DNA of 64,000 nt from Liolophura sinensis (Eukaryota > Mollusca > Polyplacophora > Chitonida > Chitonidae): positions 1,552,001 to 1,616,000 of the forward strand of contig NC_088301.1 in the NCBI RefSeq assembly GCF_032854445.1, read 5' to 3'. A program made the position numbers and the translations under genes. Positions 23,488-36,218 of this stretch are shown piece after piece. The stretch's first letter is position 1; every line of letters begins with the position of its first letter. The notes below the pieces were generated by a model. It searched no databases. It saw nothing but the letters and a program-made list of their open reading frames with translations, and was not told the DNA's origin.

Positions 23488-24213
23488 ATATTGAAAATTC
23501 TCATGCTTCAAAATGGGATTAAACCGAATGTCTGGAGTGACGAAGTGATTCAAAGGCAAGCCTTCTATAAACGGTATTTCAGTGTGTCAAATTTTTCAGG
23601 GCTTCAGTATTTTACATGACAGGTGTTAACATGTTGCATGCTCTTGGTAGGCAACTAAGAATTTTCTTAAAGAAGTCATTGGTGCTGCACTACTTGTCTT
23701 TGAATTAAATTCCCCACTCAGAATTATCATATTATATAACAATTATATTTGAATGTATGCCCAGTACGCAGTTCATTGGGATTTTTTTCTGTTCTCAATT
23801 CCGTTTAACGATCAACATTAAAACCCCTTCAGCACAATGACATGAGTGACAAAAGGCTCCTGTAATGAATGGTATTGTATTCTGACAAACAGGTTTACAC
23901 TCAGACAAAGCTGAGGGATACAACAAGGTCACAGATCTAGATATAGTGTTTACTTGGTAAAGATCTTCTACAGGTAATCATGCACAGGTAACACAAGCAT
24001 GCAGCTACTGTATAGTGTGTCATTCACAGTTTCACCATGCTAACTGTTACATGTGCATTACAACTAATATGTATACTTGGAACATTAAATTTCATGGTAT
24101 TTTGTCAAATGAAAAATGAAAGTCAAATAAATGTGGCAATATGTGTTTGTAATTGCTTTTCTGGAATTTCATATGAATCTATATGAATAGTGGTGGCTGG
24201 ATTTATCAAAAGA
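23488..24213. other. No gene recognised
   Basis: AT-rich sequence. The block GGCAACTAAGAATT near 23,650 with about 40 bp around it resembles 27,389-27,430, a minor dispersed repeat. Confidence 0.4.
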
Positions 24214-25383
24214 AACCAGGTACATGTATGTGTAATGACAGAGAAAATATGACATGAGAACCAGGTACATGTATGTGTAATGACAGGGAAAATAGGACAT
24301 GAGAACCAGGTACATGTATGTGTAATGACAGAGAAAATATGACATGAGAACCAGGTACATGTATGTTTAAAGACAGAGAAAATATGACATGAGAACCAGG
24401 TACATGTAATTGTAATGACAGAGAAAATATGACATGAGAACCAGGTACATGTATGTGTAATGACAGGGAAAATAGGACATGAGAACCAGGTACATGTATG
24501 TGTAATGACAGAGAAAATATGACATGAGAACCAGGTACATGTATGTGTAATGACAGAGAAAATATGACCTGAGAACCAGGTACATGTATGTGTAATGACA
24601 GAGAAAATAGGACATGAGAACCAGGTACATGTATGTGTAATGACAGAGAAAATATGACATGAGAACCAGGTACATGTATGTGTAATGACAGAGAAAATAG
24701 GACATGAGAACCAGGTACATGTATGTGTAATGACAGAGAAAATATGACATGAGAGCCAGGTACATGTATGTGTAATGACAGAGAAAATATGACATGAGAA
24801 CCAGGTACATGTATGTGTAATGACAGAGAAAATATGACATGAGAACCAGGTACATGTAATTGTAAAGACAGAGACAATATGACATGAGAACCAGGTACAT
24901 GTATGTGTAATGACAGAGAAAATATGACATGAGAACCAGGTACATGTATGTGTAATGACAGAGAAAATATGACATGAGAACCAGGTACATGTATGTGTAA
25001 TGACAGAGAAAATATGACATGAGAACCAGGTACATGTATGTGTAATGACAGAGAAAATATGACCTGAGAACCAGGTACATGTATGTGTAATGACAGAGAA
25101 AATATGACATGAGAACCAGGTACATGTTATTGTAAAGACAGAGAAAGTATGACCTGAGAACCAGGTACATGTATGTGTAATGACAGAGAAAATATGACAT
25201 CAGAACCAGGTACATGTAATTGTAAAGACAGAGACAATATGACATGAGAACCAGGTACATGTATGTGTAATGACAGAGAAAATATGACATGACAGCCAGG
25301 TACATGTATGTGTAATGACAGAGAAAATATGACATGAGAGCCAGGTACATGTATGTGTAATGACAGAGAAAATATGACATGAG
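24214..25383. repeat. 45-bp minisatellite, 26 units, no indels
   Basis: Units start AACCAGGTACATGTATGTG, followed by TAATGACAGAGAAAATATGA and CATGAG. Unit starts fall exactly 45 bp apart from 24,214 to 25,339, so 26 units contain only substitutions. Recurrent variants are ATAGGAC for ATATGAC, GACCTG for GACATG, and TGTAATTGTAAAGACAGAGA (near 24,860, 25,125 and 25,215). Because 45 is a multiple of three, two minus-strand frames stay open for 223 and 337 codons with 15-residue repeats (MSYFLCHYTYMYLVL). Those frames have no other support as genes. Confidence 0.97.
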
Positions 25384-25636
25384 AGCGATTTATGGATGAT
25401 TCCTATCGATGACAGTGTGTGTTTGTAGGAAAGCCTCCTTATGTATCTTCCCATCTGACAAATTTAGGGGAATTATTAAGAAATTAAGGTTTAGAGTTGT
25501 AGAAGATTTTGGAAGAAATGTGGACACGTGTGCACATCGCGATTTATTGATTGTCTATAATGCTTACACTCTCTTGTGTATACAAAATGCTTGCACAGAC
25601 TGCAGTGTTGTGTAAATATACATGTACATTACATAA
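25384..25636. other. Unique sequence before the duplicated block
   Basis: No gene seen. It is not repeated near 42 kb because the second copy starts at the gap. Confidence 0.5.
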
Positions 25637-25929
25637 AATATGTAGTAGGAGGTCTGCAGTGAAGAGGCTTTTGTCTTAAAGATGACAACTACATGTAAGG
25701 CTATTGTGATGTGGTGCTAGGTTTGTTTTGAATGCCAACACTCATTGATTGGCTGACGGATGAAATATTGGCTCCCAAGTTACAGCTGATGAGAGTGTTG
25801 AGCAGACTTGTGTGTGGAAGATAATTTCTATAAAGTAAATTAAACCCCAATTACAGTTAGCGCTGTAAGAATACTTAATGAATGCATTGTGCTACTTAGG
25901 TCTTCATTTTTATTTTCCTTCATCTGATT

Positions 25930-26100
25930 GGTCTTTTATGCCTTACTCAAGGATGTTTCACTTTAATATGGTGGGAGGAAACCTGGCAGGGCCTGAGGAA
26001 CACCATAGCAATTCACAGGTTGTAGGAAGACCTTGCCATATGTGATATGAGAGGAAGTCAGCATAAGCTCCTGAGTCATAGTGCTGTATTAGCACGTTAA
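25930..26100 (-). mobile_element. SINE with internal deletion, copy A
   Basis: In the complement, the tail (GTGAAACATCCTTGAGTAAG), CCTCCCACCATAT, a GGTTTCC...CAACCTGTGAATTG body and a GAGCTTATGCTGACTTCCTC segment follow the order of the 13.1-kb SINE. The GCTGGCCGCCGTCGTAT part is deleted. The tRNA head is too diverged to define. Confidence 0.65.
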
Positions 26101-28231
26101 AGAGTTAGCTGTAAAGGCCCCCTCACACTGTTTAGATAAATACAGGCAGATACTATACCTTTGGTGCAAATTTCCATTGGGCATCAAAATTAAGCTATCC
26201 ATATTTGACACAAAAAAAGCACCAGGAAGTAACTGTATGTGGGCAAATGAGATAGGGTTGGACCATTTGAAGCAATTAATAAACCAAGGGTGGCCCCATA
26301 TTTACATGTACAGCTCTGGAAGGATTGCATGAACATGAAATTTATGAATTGGGGTGCACGTGCCTGAATAAATATGAGCTGGAGTGTGTTGAATCTCTCT
26401 GGGACTTGGGCACATTAGAGAGTATGACTGTATTAGTAATGATCATCAGGCAGCCCATATGGTTAGGGACTCAGGCAGCCCATACGGTTAGGGACTCTCA
26501 CTTCTCCTAAATGTCCATGGTGACAAATCTTATTTCCCTCGGTTGAATTTAATGTGTAAAGAGAGTGTTTGTGTTCATGTGTTTGCAAGTGTGCATGCAT
26601 ATCTGTGTGTTCTTCCACACAAACGCACAATTTGCTAGTTGTTATTCTTTTGAAGAAGGTTGAAGAATTACAACAATTGCATAGTGAGCAAGATATGCTA
26701 GAATAGTTGGTCTTGGTCATGGTGGAATATTTCATAATGGAAGGTCTAAATTTTGCACTTAAACTATCCAACGTGTCCACTGCTCAGGCAATGTCAGTCG
26801 GCTTCGATTTGGTGTTGCTGATTCTTTTTAACATTCCGATAACTGATGTCTTTTTAAGAAGTCATCCTTAAGGCATTTCTAGATCTTGGGATGAGAATTT
26901 GCATAATGTCATTAAAAATGTGATTTGTCACTGTCACTGAGTTTGAATTAACTGATGATTATCAAAACCTTACACTCTTTGCCCATATGGCCTGGGATGG
27001 AGCTGATACAATACTCTTCTGCCTCTGACGCTTTAGCGATTATATTTCTGCCCTGACCGTGTGGTGTAATTGTATCAGAGCTCTGTCTCTTAAACCACTT
27101 TGTAATGAAGACTCAGATTCAGTTGTTTGTAATAGGAGATGTTTGGTTTAAATCTATTAAAATTAAATTGATTATCTTTGAATTCAGTTAATTTGACTGA
27201 TCTGTGAAATTTCCATTGTTCCTAAAAAGAATTTAATCTATGTTTAATTTACATACAATTTGCATGTACAATCTCTGGAAAGTTTACACGGGACTTCAGT
27301 GATGACATTTGTGTAAAAAGAAGCAAAAATGTCCTGTTTTAAACATTGTCATATTCAGCGGTTTCAGACGGGCATAGTTTTCCCTTGATAGGCAACTAAG
27401 AATTGTCCTACAGAAGCCATTGATGCTTCTCTGCTGTGTATTAACATTAAACTGAATACAGATTTGCCCCTGCCAGTGCCAAGAATGGGAAATGAGTGTG
27501 GAAGTTTGAATACAGTTGAATAGTTGAATAATTTCTGAAGATATTTTTTCCATCTCAAAATATTAAAAGTTGGTAGTTCCAGGCTATACACTGTACATGT
27601 ATCTTTAGCAATTGTAACAAAAGGGAATAGACATACAGGCATACAGGACCATGCTGCATGTAATATTCATTGTTCATCCACATCATTTCCAGTTACATGT
27701 ACATTTTACCAGATTTGGGTTTTATAACCTTGTCTCCATGAAGAATCTAAAAATTCGGTAAACCGAATGGTCTATATTTATATGTCACCACTCTAAAGGT
27801 ATGCTAAGTGTCTTCCTGAATGATTTCTGGTGTCTCTAACACGGCGACTTTTGAGAGGGAGGATTTCCGGTACATGATGTATATTTAGTTGGAGGATGGA
27901 CTGTGGTTTCCTGAGTGCTCATATGATGATGACAGTGACCAGAAGCTGCCTGGTGCTGTTGTCAGGTGCATGGTCATGTGTATGGCTATTAATACATCAG
28001 GTTATGAGAATTGAGCATGTAGGTGTTGTGTGTTGATCATCTAGGACAGATCTGGTGTCAGGCGAACAACACTGACATGTAACACTGACACTTTTCTCAA
28101 AACCTGCACTACAATAACATATACATGTACATATATGGACAGGATGTTACACATGGAATACATTGTACAACATTGTACATGTAACAAAAACATATACACC
28201 TACATGTATGTAGATGAATAGGCCTGCTCTG

Positions 28232-28674
28232 AATTACCTCCCTTCTTACCCAACAGCAACTATGACGTAATGCAAGTATTTTCATGGCATCAAAATTAAA
28301 AGAAGTAAATGAATAAATAAATATGATATCCGCCTTTGAGAGTCGTAGATTTCTCGACGTTTTTAGCAAAGACAAAGTCCATGTTTTTCCCCTTTAAACA
28401 GTCGACGATGCTGTCTATAGTATTTCATTAGTTTCAGGATTTTAAAATTACCTCCAAATTGACTTTAAAAAATACATGACATTTTCCTAGGCTTTCCAAC
28501 TAAGTTTACAAAATTAAAATGTGTCATAAAGCCAGGTCTGATGGCGCGACAGGCTTATCCTGCTTCAACTCTGAAACATGTGATTGGTAAGATAATACTG
28601 AGGTCCCACCTAACCACAGGTTACTCCCAAAAACCCACCTTTTAAACGGGAGAGTGACCTCAAGGGAGGTAATT
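28232..28674. mobile_element. TIR element, copy A (443 bp)
   Basis: AATTACCTCCCTT at 28,232-28,244 is inverted as AAGGGAGGTAATT at 28,662-28,674. The interior has no coding frame. Compared with copy B it lacks about 82 bp near 28,275; the junction shows CAA microhomology. A MITE-like element is the best reading, but the 13-bp termini could be coincidental. Confidence 0.5.
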
Positions 28675-30542
28675 TAGTGCAGCACTATACTGTGAAGATG
28701 GTGATAGTGTTTTATCCTTTATAAATGCATCATACCTGCATGAACAGCATGAGTATTGGTACTGCTGAACTGTTGTGTACAGTGTATGTACATGCATGGG
28801 TACTGAAACCTCAGGTTGTTTCCAGAAACACTTCATGTTTTATACTTTGGGGCAGCAGTTGAACTGGTGAAATAGGTCTTCTCATCTAGTTTCCAATATA
28901 TTACCACACAGGATTTTGGTAGGGTAGATATAAAATTGTACTTCATAGGTCACAGTGTGTACACAAAATCCTCAACAAATTCGACCATAGACACATTACA
29001 TGTTTTGACATATTAGAGGAATGTTTAAAATACATGTATCTGATCTGGACATGTTATCTGTGATTTCTGTGAAGGTCAGATGTACGCCTACATAGATTTA
29101 GACAGAATTTGAAATCAGGCTGTCTTATTTCCAATTTTCTCCTGTTTTCCCTATCTCTCCCATGTCAAGTATGGGAAGTATGTTTTTGTGTTTAGTATTG
29201 TTTAAACTATGTTTTCAAATTGCATTTAAAGTCATACATGTAGTTAACTGGTTGGATTTGTTGAGGTTTAAGGATGTCATAAATAACCATAATGTACAAA
29301 TGTATTTAAGTATGCAACATATGGGAAAACAACCTGGCTAAAGTTTCCCTGAGGTGGAAATCAATCATTACTGATACAGTACCAAGTAAATACAAATTAA
29401 ATAGGAATGTTAACTGCTTTGCTGCATTATCAGTTCTTCACCAGGACGTTGTTCTTGTACCGTGACTGTGAAATAGTTTTTTCTTGAACCATGGAGCGAA
29501 CTGAAATGATGTGCCAGAAGACAAATGTTACCTGATTTGTAGTTCCTGCCACTTGATCAGTGTTAATGGAAGCTTGTACCAGTTGTGACATTAACTCGCT
29601 ATTGATGTCTTTATCGTTTAGATAACCAATAATTGGGCAATATCCAGGAGTGGTATGGCGGGCCTTGTGTTCACAGATTCAAAGGGCAGATTGTTTGCCA
29701 ATGATATGTGGTGTATATGATATATCAGCCGCACTCAGTGGTGGGATCCTATCAGATTACATTCACCCCATGATTGTGAATCTGTTGATGTGAACCCTGA
29801 CTGGCAGTGATTGAGTGTCAGGTCAGGTCTCTGATCTTAGCCAACATTCCACTCAGCTCAGCTAGTCATTGATGCCCCAAGGGGTGGGTGGCTTTTTGCC
29901 CCTGGATCTGCAGTTAACTGGTACTTATATACACCTGATCTCTGAGGGTATACTGGACAATGATCACCTTGGGGGATGGATAAAAATCGGAGGTGAAGTG
30001 TTTCAGGCTGCGGAGGGTATACACTGTACTTGTCCCTGTATTGACATACAGTACATGCAAGCTAAAGGGACCTTAGGCATGTTTATGTATTCCAGACTGA
30101 TCAACACTACATGTATATAGAATCTGACCTTTACAGTGATTCTCCTGGACATGTGATATAAAACACATATGGTACAGTATGTACCTGTATGTGAGGGAAG
30201 CTCTCTAATGTTTCTCATCCTGATTTGCTATTGTCATTTCCAACATTTGAAGTCACAGTTAAAAATTGTTGTACAGCTTAGTAAGACAGGGCCGTCTTTT
30301 ACAAAACTTGTAAATCAATTTTTCATAACTTTTCTCGAGAATGATGACACTTTATGGCACTATAACCTAGACAATGTCTTTCATCATTGACAATGATGAT
30401 CTTCACACCCAAGAATATGTTTACTGGTAGATCATTGCTATTAACATCATGTACATGTATACACACATGCCTCTATTCTGTGAGGAACTCGTTCTTAGAA
30501 CAATAATCGTAGATTTGCTAATTAAGGCTGCGGCATTCTGAA

Positions 30543-30656
30543 TGTTGTCTTGCACGCCGACTTTCAGCGTGACACAAATACTTAAGATTGTACATGTCTT
30601 TACATGTTGTCTTTTATGCCGACTTTCAGCGTGACACAAGATTGTACGTCTTTACA
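30543..30656. repeat. Imperfect 62-bp tandem duplication
   Basis: TGTTGTCTTGCACGCCGACT and TTCAGCGTGACACAA recur in a second unit starting at 30,605 that has a ~10-bp deletion. The same pair is present in copy B at about 47,156-47,268. Confidence 0.8.
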
Positions 30657-32287
30657 TGTACTCTGTATGGACCTAAAATCCAGTAATCAGATTTTTTGTA
30701 CTTCTGAATTTTGTCAAGTTCAGGAAGGTTTGCTGTGTGTGTGCATCAGGATTTGAGTTATTTTCATCATGAAATAAGTGTGATGTGTTCAGTGTTGTGA
30801 GGTCGATGTTACAGGTTATCTGGCTGTGTGTTCTTTACTGCAATGTGATGCGTCTTCCTCAACTGTGTGCTGGTGTAAACATGAAAACTGTGACAATGAG
30901 AAGTTGTATCAACCTTCAATATGAACCTAATCTTGACCTGACCCCTGATAGATGAGTGGGAGGATTGCATGAGGTTACTAGTTGTCTAATGTGCCTGTGT
31001 CGGTCTGAGTCAGGGAGGGGACACCAGCCTATATGTAATGTTGGTGTCTGCTTCATCAGTAGTTCAGGATTTGGTGTCATAGTTACAAGCTGGGTTTGGT
31101 TTACATGTTCATTGCAGTGGTACACCTACATGTACATCTGTGTCAGCGTGAGGCCGTTGAATTACATGTACAGACAATTTAATATGTATTATGGGTAGCG
31201 TACATGTACGTTATTGGTGGACTGTTTCACTTGTACTGTACATCTTTTTCAAGTCGTATCACAAAATACTGCAACAAAACCCACAGGTGCATGTGTGTGT
31301 TATCCTGTGGAACACGTAGGGCTATGCAGCCTCCAGGAAGTGGTTTGGAGAATTGTCATGTGCTATGTGATTTATGGAGGAAAACAGTTGACCTTGGGGT
31401 GTGCTGTGGCGTTCCCCTTACATTGTGTACTTGTGGCTTGTACATGTATACTCATGGCCCAGCTTGTTCTGTGTGTGAGCAGAGGCCAGTGGTCTGCTGG
31501 GGAGAGTAGTGGAGAGTGACCAGGTACATGTGTGGCCAGGATTATCCACAGCTGTATGTAAAGGTGTTTTCTCTGATAAACAGGAGATATTTTCTGTCCC
31601 AGCATCTTAATCACATGGACAGGAGACCAATCAGTGAGCTTAGCACAAAGTTTACCTGTACATGTATTCAGTGGAAAACTCAGCTTGTGAAGGAGTGTTT
31701 CTTTTGTCTAAATGACAATCATTTAGATTGAGTAAATTGTAAATCAGTTTTTTGTCAAACTGTTGATCAGCTTTGGTGGCCTAGGTAAAGCCCTTTGACA
31801 AGATGGGTCACAAACATGTGAATAGATGGGTATTTATAAGCTTGGCCATGTTTGTCACTCAGATTTGTGCTTTATTTGGAATTTTAGTGTTAGAGTGAAA
31901 TGTTACATCATTACCTATGCATGTACAACCACGTGTGTGCTGTTCCCTGTATCATCTAATCTGTTAAAACATGGGTCTCTTCACAATTCCTTAGCTGCCA
32001 CCAGCTCTGCCTTTTAACATATGGGTCGTTTGCTCAACAAGGTTCCTGAGTGCAACATAAAATTGATTTTTTGCAGGATATATTAGCTCCTTTCTCTTGT
32101 TTTAATATCTGTTGATCCTGTGGAAAGTGGAACAATTCTGCGAAGGGAATTTTTTTTCGTCATTCAGTGAATATCTGATCATTGTTCTGCTGTCTGGTGA
32201 TCATACATGGAGGTAATGTTATGTATAGTACCTGGTGCATTTAACAGTTTTATTCATTAATATACATGTACCATATAAATTGTATTC

Positions 32288-32402
32288 TGCCAGCAACCTG
32301 CGAATGGTCGTGGGTTTCCCCTGGGCTATGCTCGGTTTCCTCCCATAATGCTGGCCACCGTCGTATAAGTCAAATATTCTTGAGTACGGCGTAAAACACC
32401 AC
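32288..32402 (+). mobile_element. SINE 3' domain, copy A
   Basis: It contains CAGCAACCTGCGAATGGTCG, TGGGTTTCCCC, CGGTTTCCTCCCATAATGC, TCGTATAAGTCAAATATTC and TTGAGTACGGCGTAAAACAC. There is no tRNA head and no AAATA tail. Confidence 0.88.
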
Positions 32403-33583
32403 TGTATATGGAATGTCAATTCCTGCTATAGGCAGAGACTACCGTAACAGACTGAAATTTTCTATTGATCAGTTATATAAGGAAAATATACTTTAATGAT
32501 TTTTACAAAATTGCTGTTTTCTGTATAGTTTTCTGGCACCAAAACTGAAAAGTTGTCTATAATCATTTGAAGGATTGCTACTATATAGGCTACACATGTC
32601 CATGGCTGTGCTGTATACATGTGGGCCTCAGTGGAGTGCATGGCCAGTTGCCAGGGTTAGATCCACTTAATTGTGTAGGGTACAGAATCACTCCACGTTT
32701 GATTGGTGGAGATGTACGTTTTATTGGTAGTGATCACCGTAATCAATATCATCTGGTCATTCCTGATTTGGTTATTACAGTGTTATTTTTGTCCCTTGAC
32801 ACTGTACACCTCAGGATTATCTTAGTTGATTATTCACGTGTTAGGCCACTAATTGCATGTGTCTCTCATGATGTCAGCTTATTGGTTAGATTATAACAAT
32901 TGTGATTCGTCTGGTCAGCCAGTTGGCTTTTATAGCCAGTAATGTTTGTCTATGATAACAAGCCTGAGGTAAGATGGATCGCCTTCATTAGCCATTCCTG
33001 TAGTAGTTTTCAGTTCGGGAACAAATCCGTTTCACAACCTGTCTGAATATTCTCTGAAGAATTATCAATCCATTTTTTCTGACAAGAAAAGCCAGCATGT
33101 AAAACTTTCCTGGACAAAGCTTTGCCCCAGAGGATTTCGTTGGTGCCATTCATTTTGGTGTCGTGAATGAGGCTGTAACTCTCCTGTTTGGGGATTTGAT
33201 AAGTGAGTTAGAATCAGTCATTTTCCATCCTAAGCCTCTGATTGATTCATATTTGATCTTCAGGTGATGAAAACCATAATGGTTTAAGCTGATTGTGATG
33301 TGTTTCTGGTCAGTGGTGCAAGTCAGGCAGAAAATTGAATCCTGGGAGAGGGCATAGAAGTGTAAAGTATGGTTTATGACTCAATTAGGGATCCTCCAAC
33401 ATTTGTTATTATGCATGTACATGTATATACAAATAATGAAAGCGAATGATTCCCCAGACAGAGGTTCACACCTTTCAAAATAAGTAAATGAACAAAGGGT
33501 GTACATGGAACACGTACAAGAAGACGGGTTTCTTTTAACTTAAATGAGGCGTTGCACCTGTGGATTCTTTTAACAACTTCCAA

Positions 33584-33702
33584 CATGGTTACATGTATTC
33601 CAGCATTGTTACATGTATTCCAGCATGGTTACATATATTCCAGCATGGTTACATATATTCCAGCATGGTTACATGTATTCCAGCATGGTTACATGTATTC
33701 AC
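33584..33702. repeat. 20-bp minisatellite, 6 units (copy A)
   Basis: Units are CATGGTTACATGTATTCCAG, with two carrying TACATATA. Copy B has five units at 50,218-50,315. Confidence 0.95.
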
Positions 33703-33836
33703 ACTGATCCAGAGCAGAAATAAGGAATGTGAATTTTTTCATCAGAATATTGCATGTAAATTATTGGGAATGGAAAAGTAACATACACTCTAGTTTATAA
33801 TATTATTAATAACTTTGTTTCAAGAGGGTAGCATTT

Positions 33837-34028
33837 AGATATATTCATTAGATATATAAGATATATTCATTAGATATATAAGATATATTCATTAGATATA
33901 TAAGATATATTCATTAGATACATAAGATATATTCATTAGATACATAAGATATATTCATTAGATATATAAGATATATTCATTAGATACATAAGATATATTC
34001 ATTAGATACATAAGATATATTCATTAGA
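33837..34028. repeat. 22-bp minisatellite, 9 units (copy A)
   Basis: Units of AGATATATTCATTAGATA plus TATA or CATA. The order of TATA and CATA variants matches copy B (50,451-50,643), which also has nine. Confidence 0.95.
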
Positions 34029-34382
34029 GACGTTGCATAACACTATGGACAGATACATATAAATATCAGGAATATCAGTATAAGACGTATACATGCAAAG
34101 AGTTAATGGTGGAGAAAACATAAAACTTGTATAAAGTTCGGTTTTAAGTCATTGCTTTGGAATGAGCAACAACATTGAGAAAGTGCATACCTGTACACTT
34201 GTGGATGAATACGCAAAGAGTTAATGGTGGAGAAAACATAAAACTTGTATAAAGTTCAGTTTTAAGTCATTGCTTTGGAATGAGCACAACATTGAGAAAG
34301 TGCATACCTGTACACTTGTGGATGAATACATTCACATGATGTTTGCTCATTGCCATCCAAAGCAAAATTTCTGTTTTGTGAT
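34029..34382. repeat. ~120-bp tandem duplication (copy A)
   Basis: The block GAGTTAATGGTGGAGAAAAC ... CCTGTACACTTGTGGATGAA appears at about 34,099-34,210 and again at about 34,219-34,328. The same doublet lies in copy B at about 50,712-50,940. Confidence 0.85.
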
Positions 34383-35600
34383 GGTAATGACCACACTGTC
34401 TTCTTCCAGGCTGTTTTGGCAGTGTACATGTATTTGTTGTTTACATAATTGCTTACAGTAATTATCACTGGTAATGACCACACTGTCTTCTTCCAGGCTG
34501 TTTTGGCAGTGTACAAGTATTTGTTGTTTACATAATTGCTTACAGTTATTATTACTGGTAATGGCCATACTGTCTTCTTCCTTACAGTAATTATCACCGG
34601 TAATGACCTCACTGTCTTCTTCCTGGCTGTTTTGGCAGTGTACATGTATTTGTTGTTTACATAATTGCTTACAGTAATTATCACTGGTAATGGCCATACT
34701 GTCTTGTTCCAGGCTGTTTTGGCAGTGTACAAGTATTTGTTGTTTACATAATTGCTTACAGTTATTATCACTGGTAATGGCCATACTGTCTTCTTCCTTA
34801 CAGTAATTATCACCGGTAATGACCTCACTGTCTTCTTCCTGGCTGTTTTGGCAGTGTACATGTATTTGTTGTTTACATAATTGCTTACAGTAATTATCAC
34901 TGGTAATGGCCATACTGTCTTCTTCCTTACAGTAATTATCACCGGTAATGACCACACTGTCTTCTTCCTGGCTGTTTTGGCAGTGTACATGTATTTGTTG
35001 TTTACATAATTGCTTACAGTAATTATCACTGGTAATGGCCACACTGTCTTTTTCCAGGCTGTTTTGGCAGTGTACATGTATTTGTTGTTTACATAATTGC
35101 TTACAGTAATTATCACTGGTAATGGCCATACTGTCTTCTTCCAGGCTGTTTTGGCAGTGTACATGTATTTGTTGTTTACATAATTGCTTACAGTTATTAT
35201 CACTGGTAATGGCCATACTGTCTTCTTCCTTACAGTAATTATCACCGGTAATGACCTCACTGTCTTCTTCCTGGCTGTTTTGGCAGTGTACATGTATTTG
35301 TTGTTTACATAATTGCTTACAGTAATTATCACTGGTAATGGCCATACTGTCTTCTTCCAGGCTGTTTTGGCAGTGTACATGTATTTGTTGTTTACATAAT
35401 TGCTTACAGTAATTATCACTGGTAATGACCACACTGTCTTGTTCCAGGCTGTTTTGGCAGTGTACAAGTATTTGTTGTTTACATAATTGCTTACAGTTAT
35501 TATCACTGGTAATGGCCATACTGTCTTCTTCCTTACAGTAATTATCACCGGTAATGACCACACTGTCTTCTTCCTGGCTGTTTTGGCAGTGTATATGTAC
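34383..35600. repeat. Composite 87-bp/42-bp minisatellite, 12 long units (copy A)
   Basis: Long units carry GGTAATGACCACACTGTCTT, CCAGGCTGTTTTGGCAGTG, TACATGTATTTGTTGTTTAC and GCTTACAGTAATTATCACT. Five short units lack the central part (GGTAATGGCCATACTGTCTT then CTTCCTTACAGTAATTATC). Both lengths are multiples of three, so two minus-strand frames stay open for over 430 codons. They are repeat artefacts. Copy B carries only seven long units. Confidence 0.95.
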
Positions 35601-36180
35601 TAGGTAGACCGCCTCTCTGTGCGGAAGAGCAGAAAGCATTGTTTTTTGGTTTTTCTTTCTTTTTACTGACGTCACTCTGGGATAGGCTTTTAGCAGACAG
35701 ATGCCTTTTTTTGTTCACAAAGCAAAATAATTACATTTGATCCAATTTGACATGTGGGATATGATTTAATTGTTTGTTTTCTCAGTGATGTTTGTTTTTA
35801 CATAGAAGTTGTTATAACAGTTAGGGAAAGAAACAATGATGTTTTGACATTTGTGTTTGTTTGGATATGTATGTAAATAAATACATGACACATGAAGCTT
35901 TTGCATATTTGGGGCCCTTACCCGACCATAAGGCCATCCTTAAAAGCAGCTTGGTTTGCTGTTGGGGTACTTTTCCCATCTGATGTGACTTGGGCCTTAA
36001 AGCTGTGTAGATTGTTGTTCATCCCTGCCTTTGCAGTGATGAATTGTGGGCTGGCTGTACACATGTAAATCTACAGTACATCTTCATACAACATTTTCAA
36101 CCTCCTTAACACTTGTTTCCATCGGAATTTATGCTTAAATTATTATGAAAATGTCGCCAAAAATAATTGATTTATCCCAT

Positions 36181-36218
36181 CTCCCTCCTCCCTTCTCCCC
36201 CCTCCCCCCCCCCCCCCC
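36181..36218. repeat. C-rich homopolymer tract (copy A)
   Basis: Ends in an uninterrupted poly-C run. The equivalent in copy B is at 52,240-52,281, with a different length and interruptions. Confidence 0.9.

Noticed and set aside
24206-25380. Long minus-strand open frames (223 and 337 codons) with 15-residue repeats
   Set aside because: They exist because the repeat unit is 45 bp. Two frames are open at once, and there is no start context, splice site or domain.
24214-25383. CRISPR-like array
   Set aside because: Units are tandem with no unique spacers, and the DNA is eukaryotic.
31204-31519. Two overlapping 101-codon frames conserved in both large copies (also 47,816-48,131)
   Set aside because: Conservation is expected from the near identity of the copies. 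The two frames overlap in different phases and have no recognisable features.
34262-35675. Two minus-strand frames of 433 and 442 codons
   Set aside because: By-product of 87- and 42-bp units. The matching frames are broken by indels in the second copy and no family resemblance is seen.
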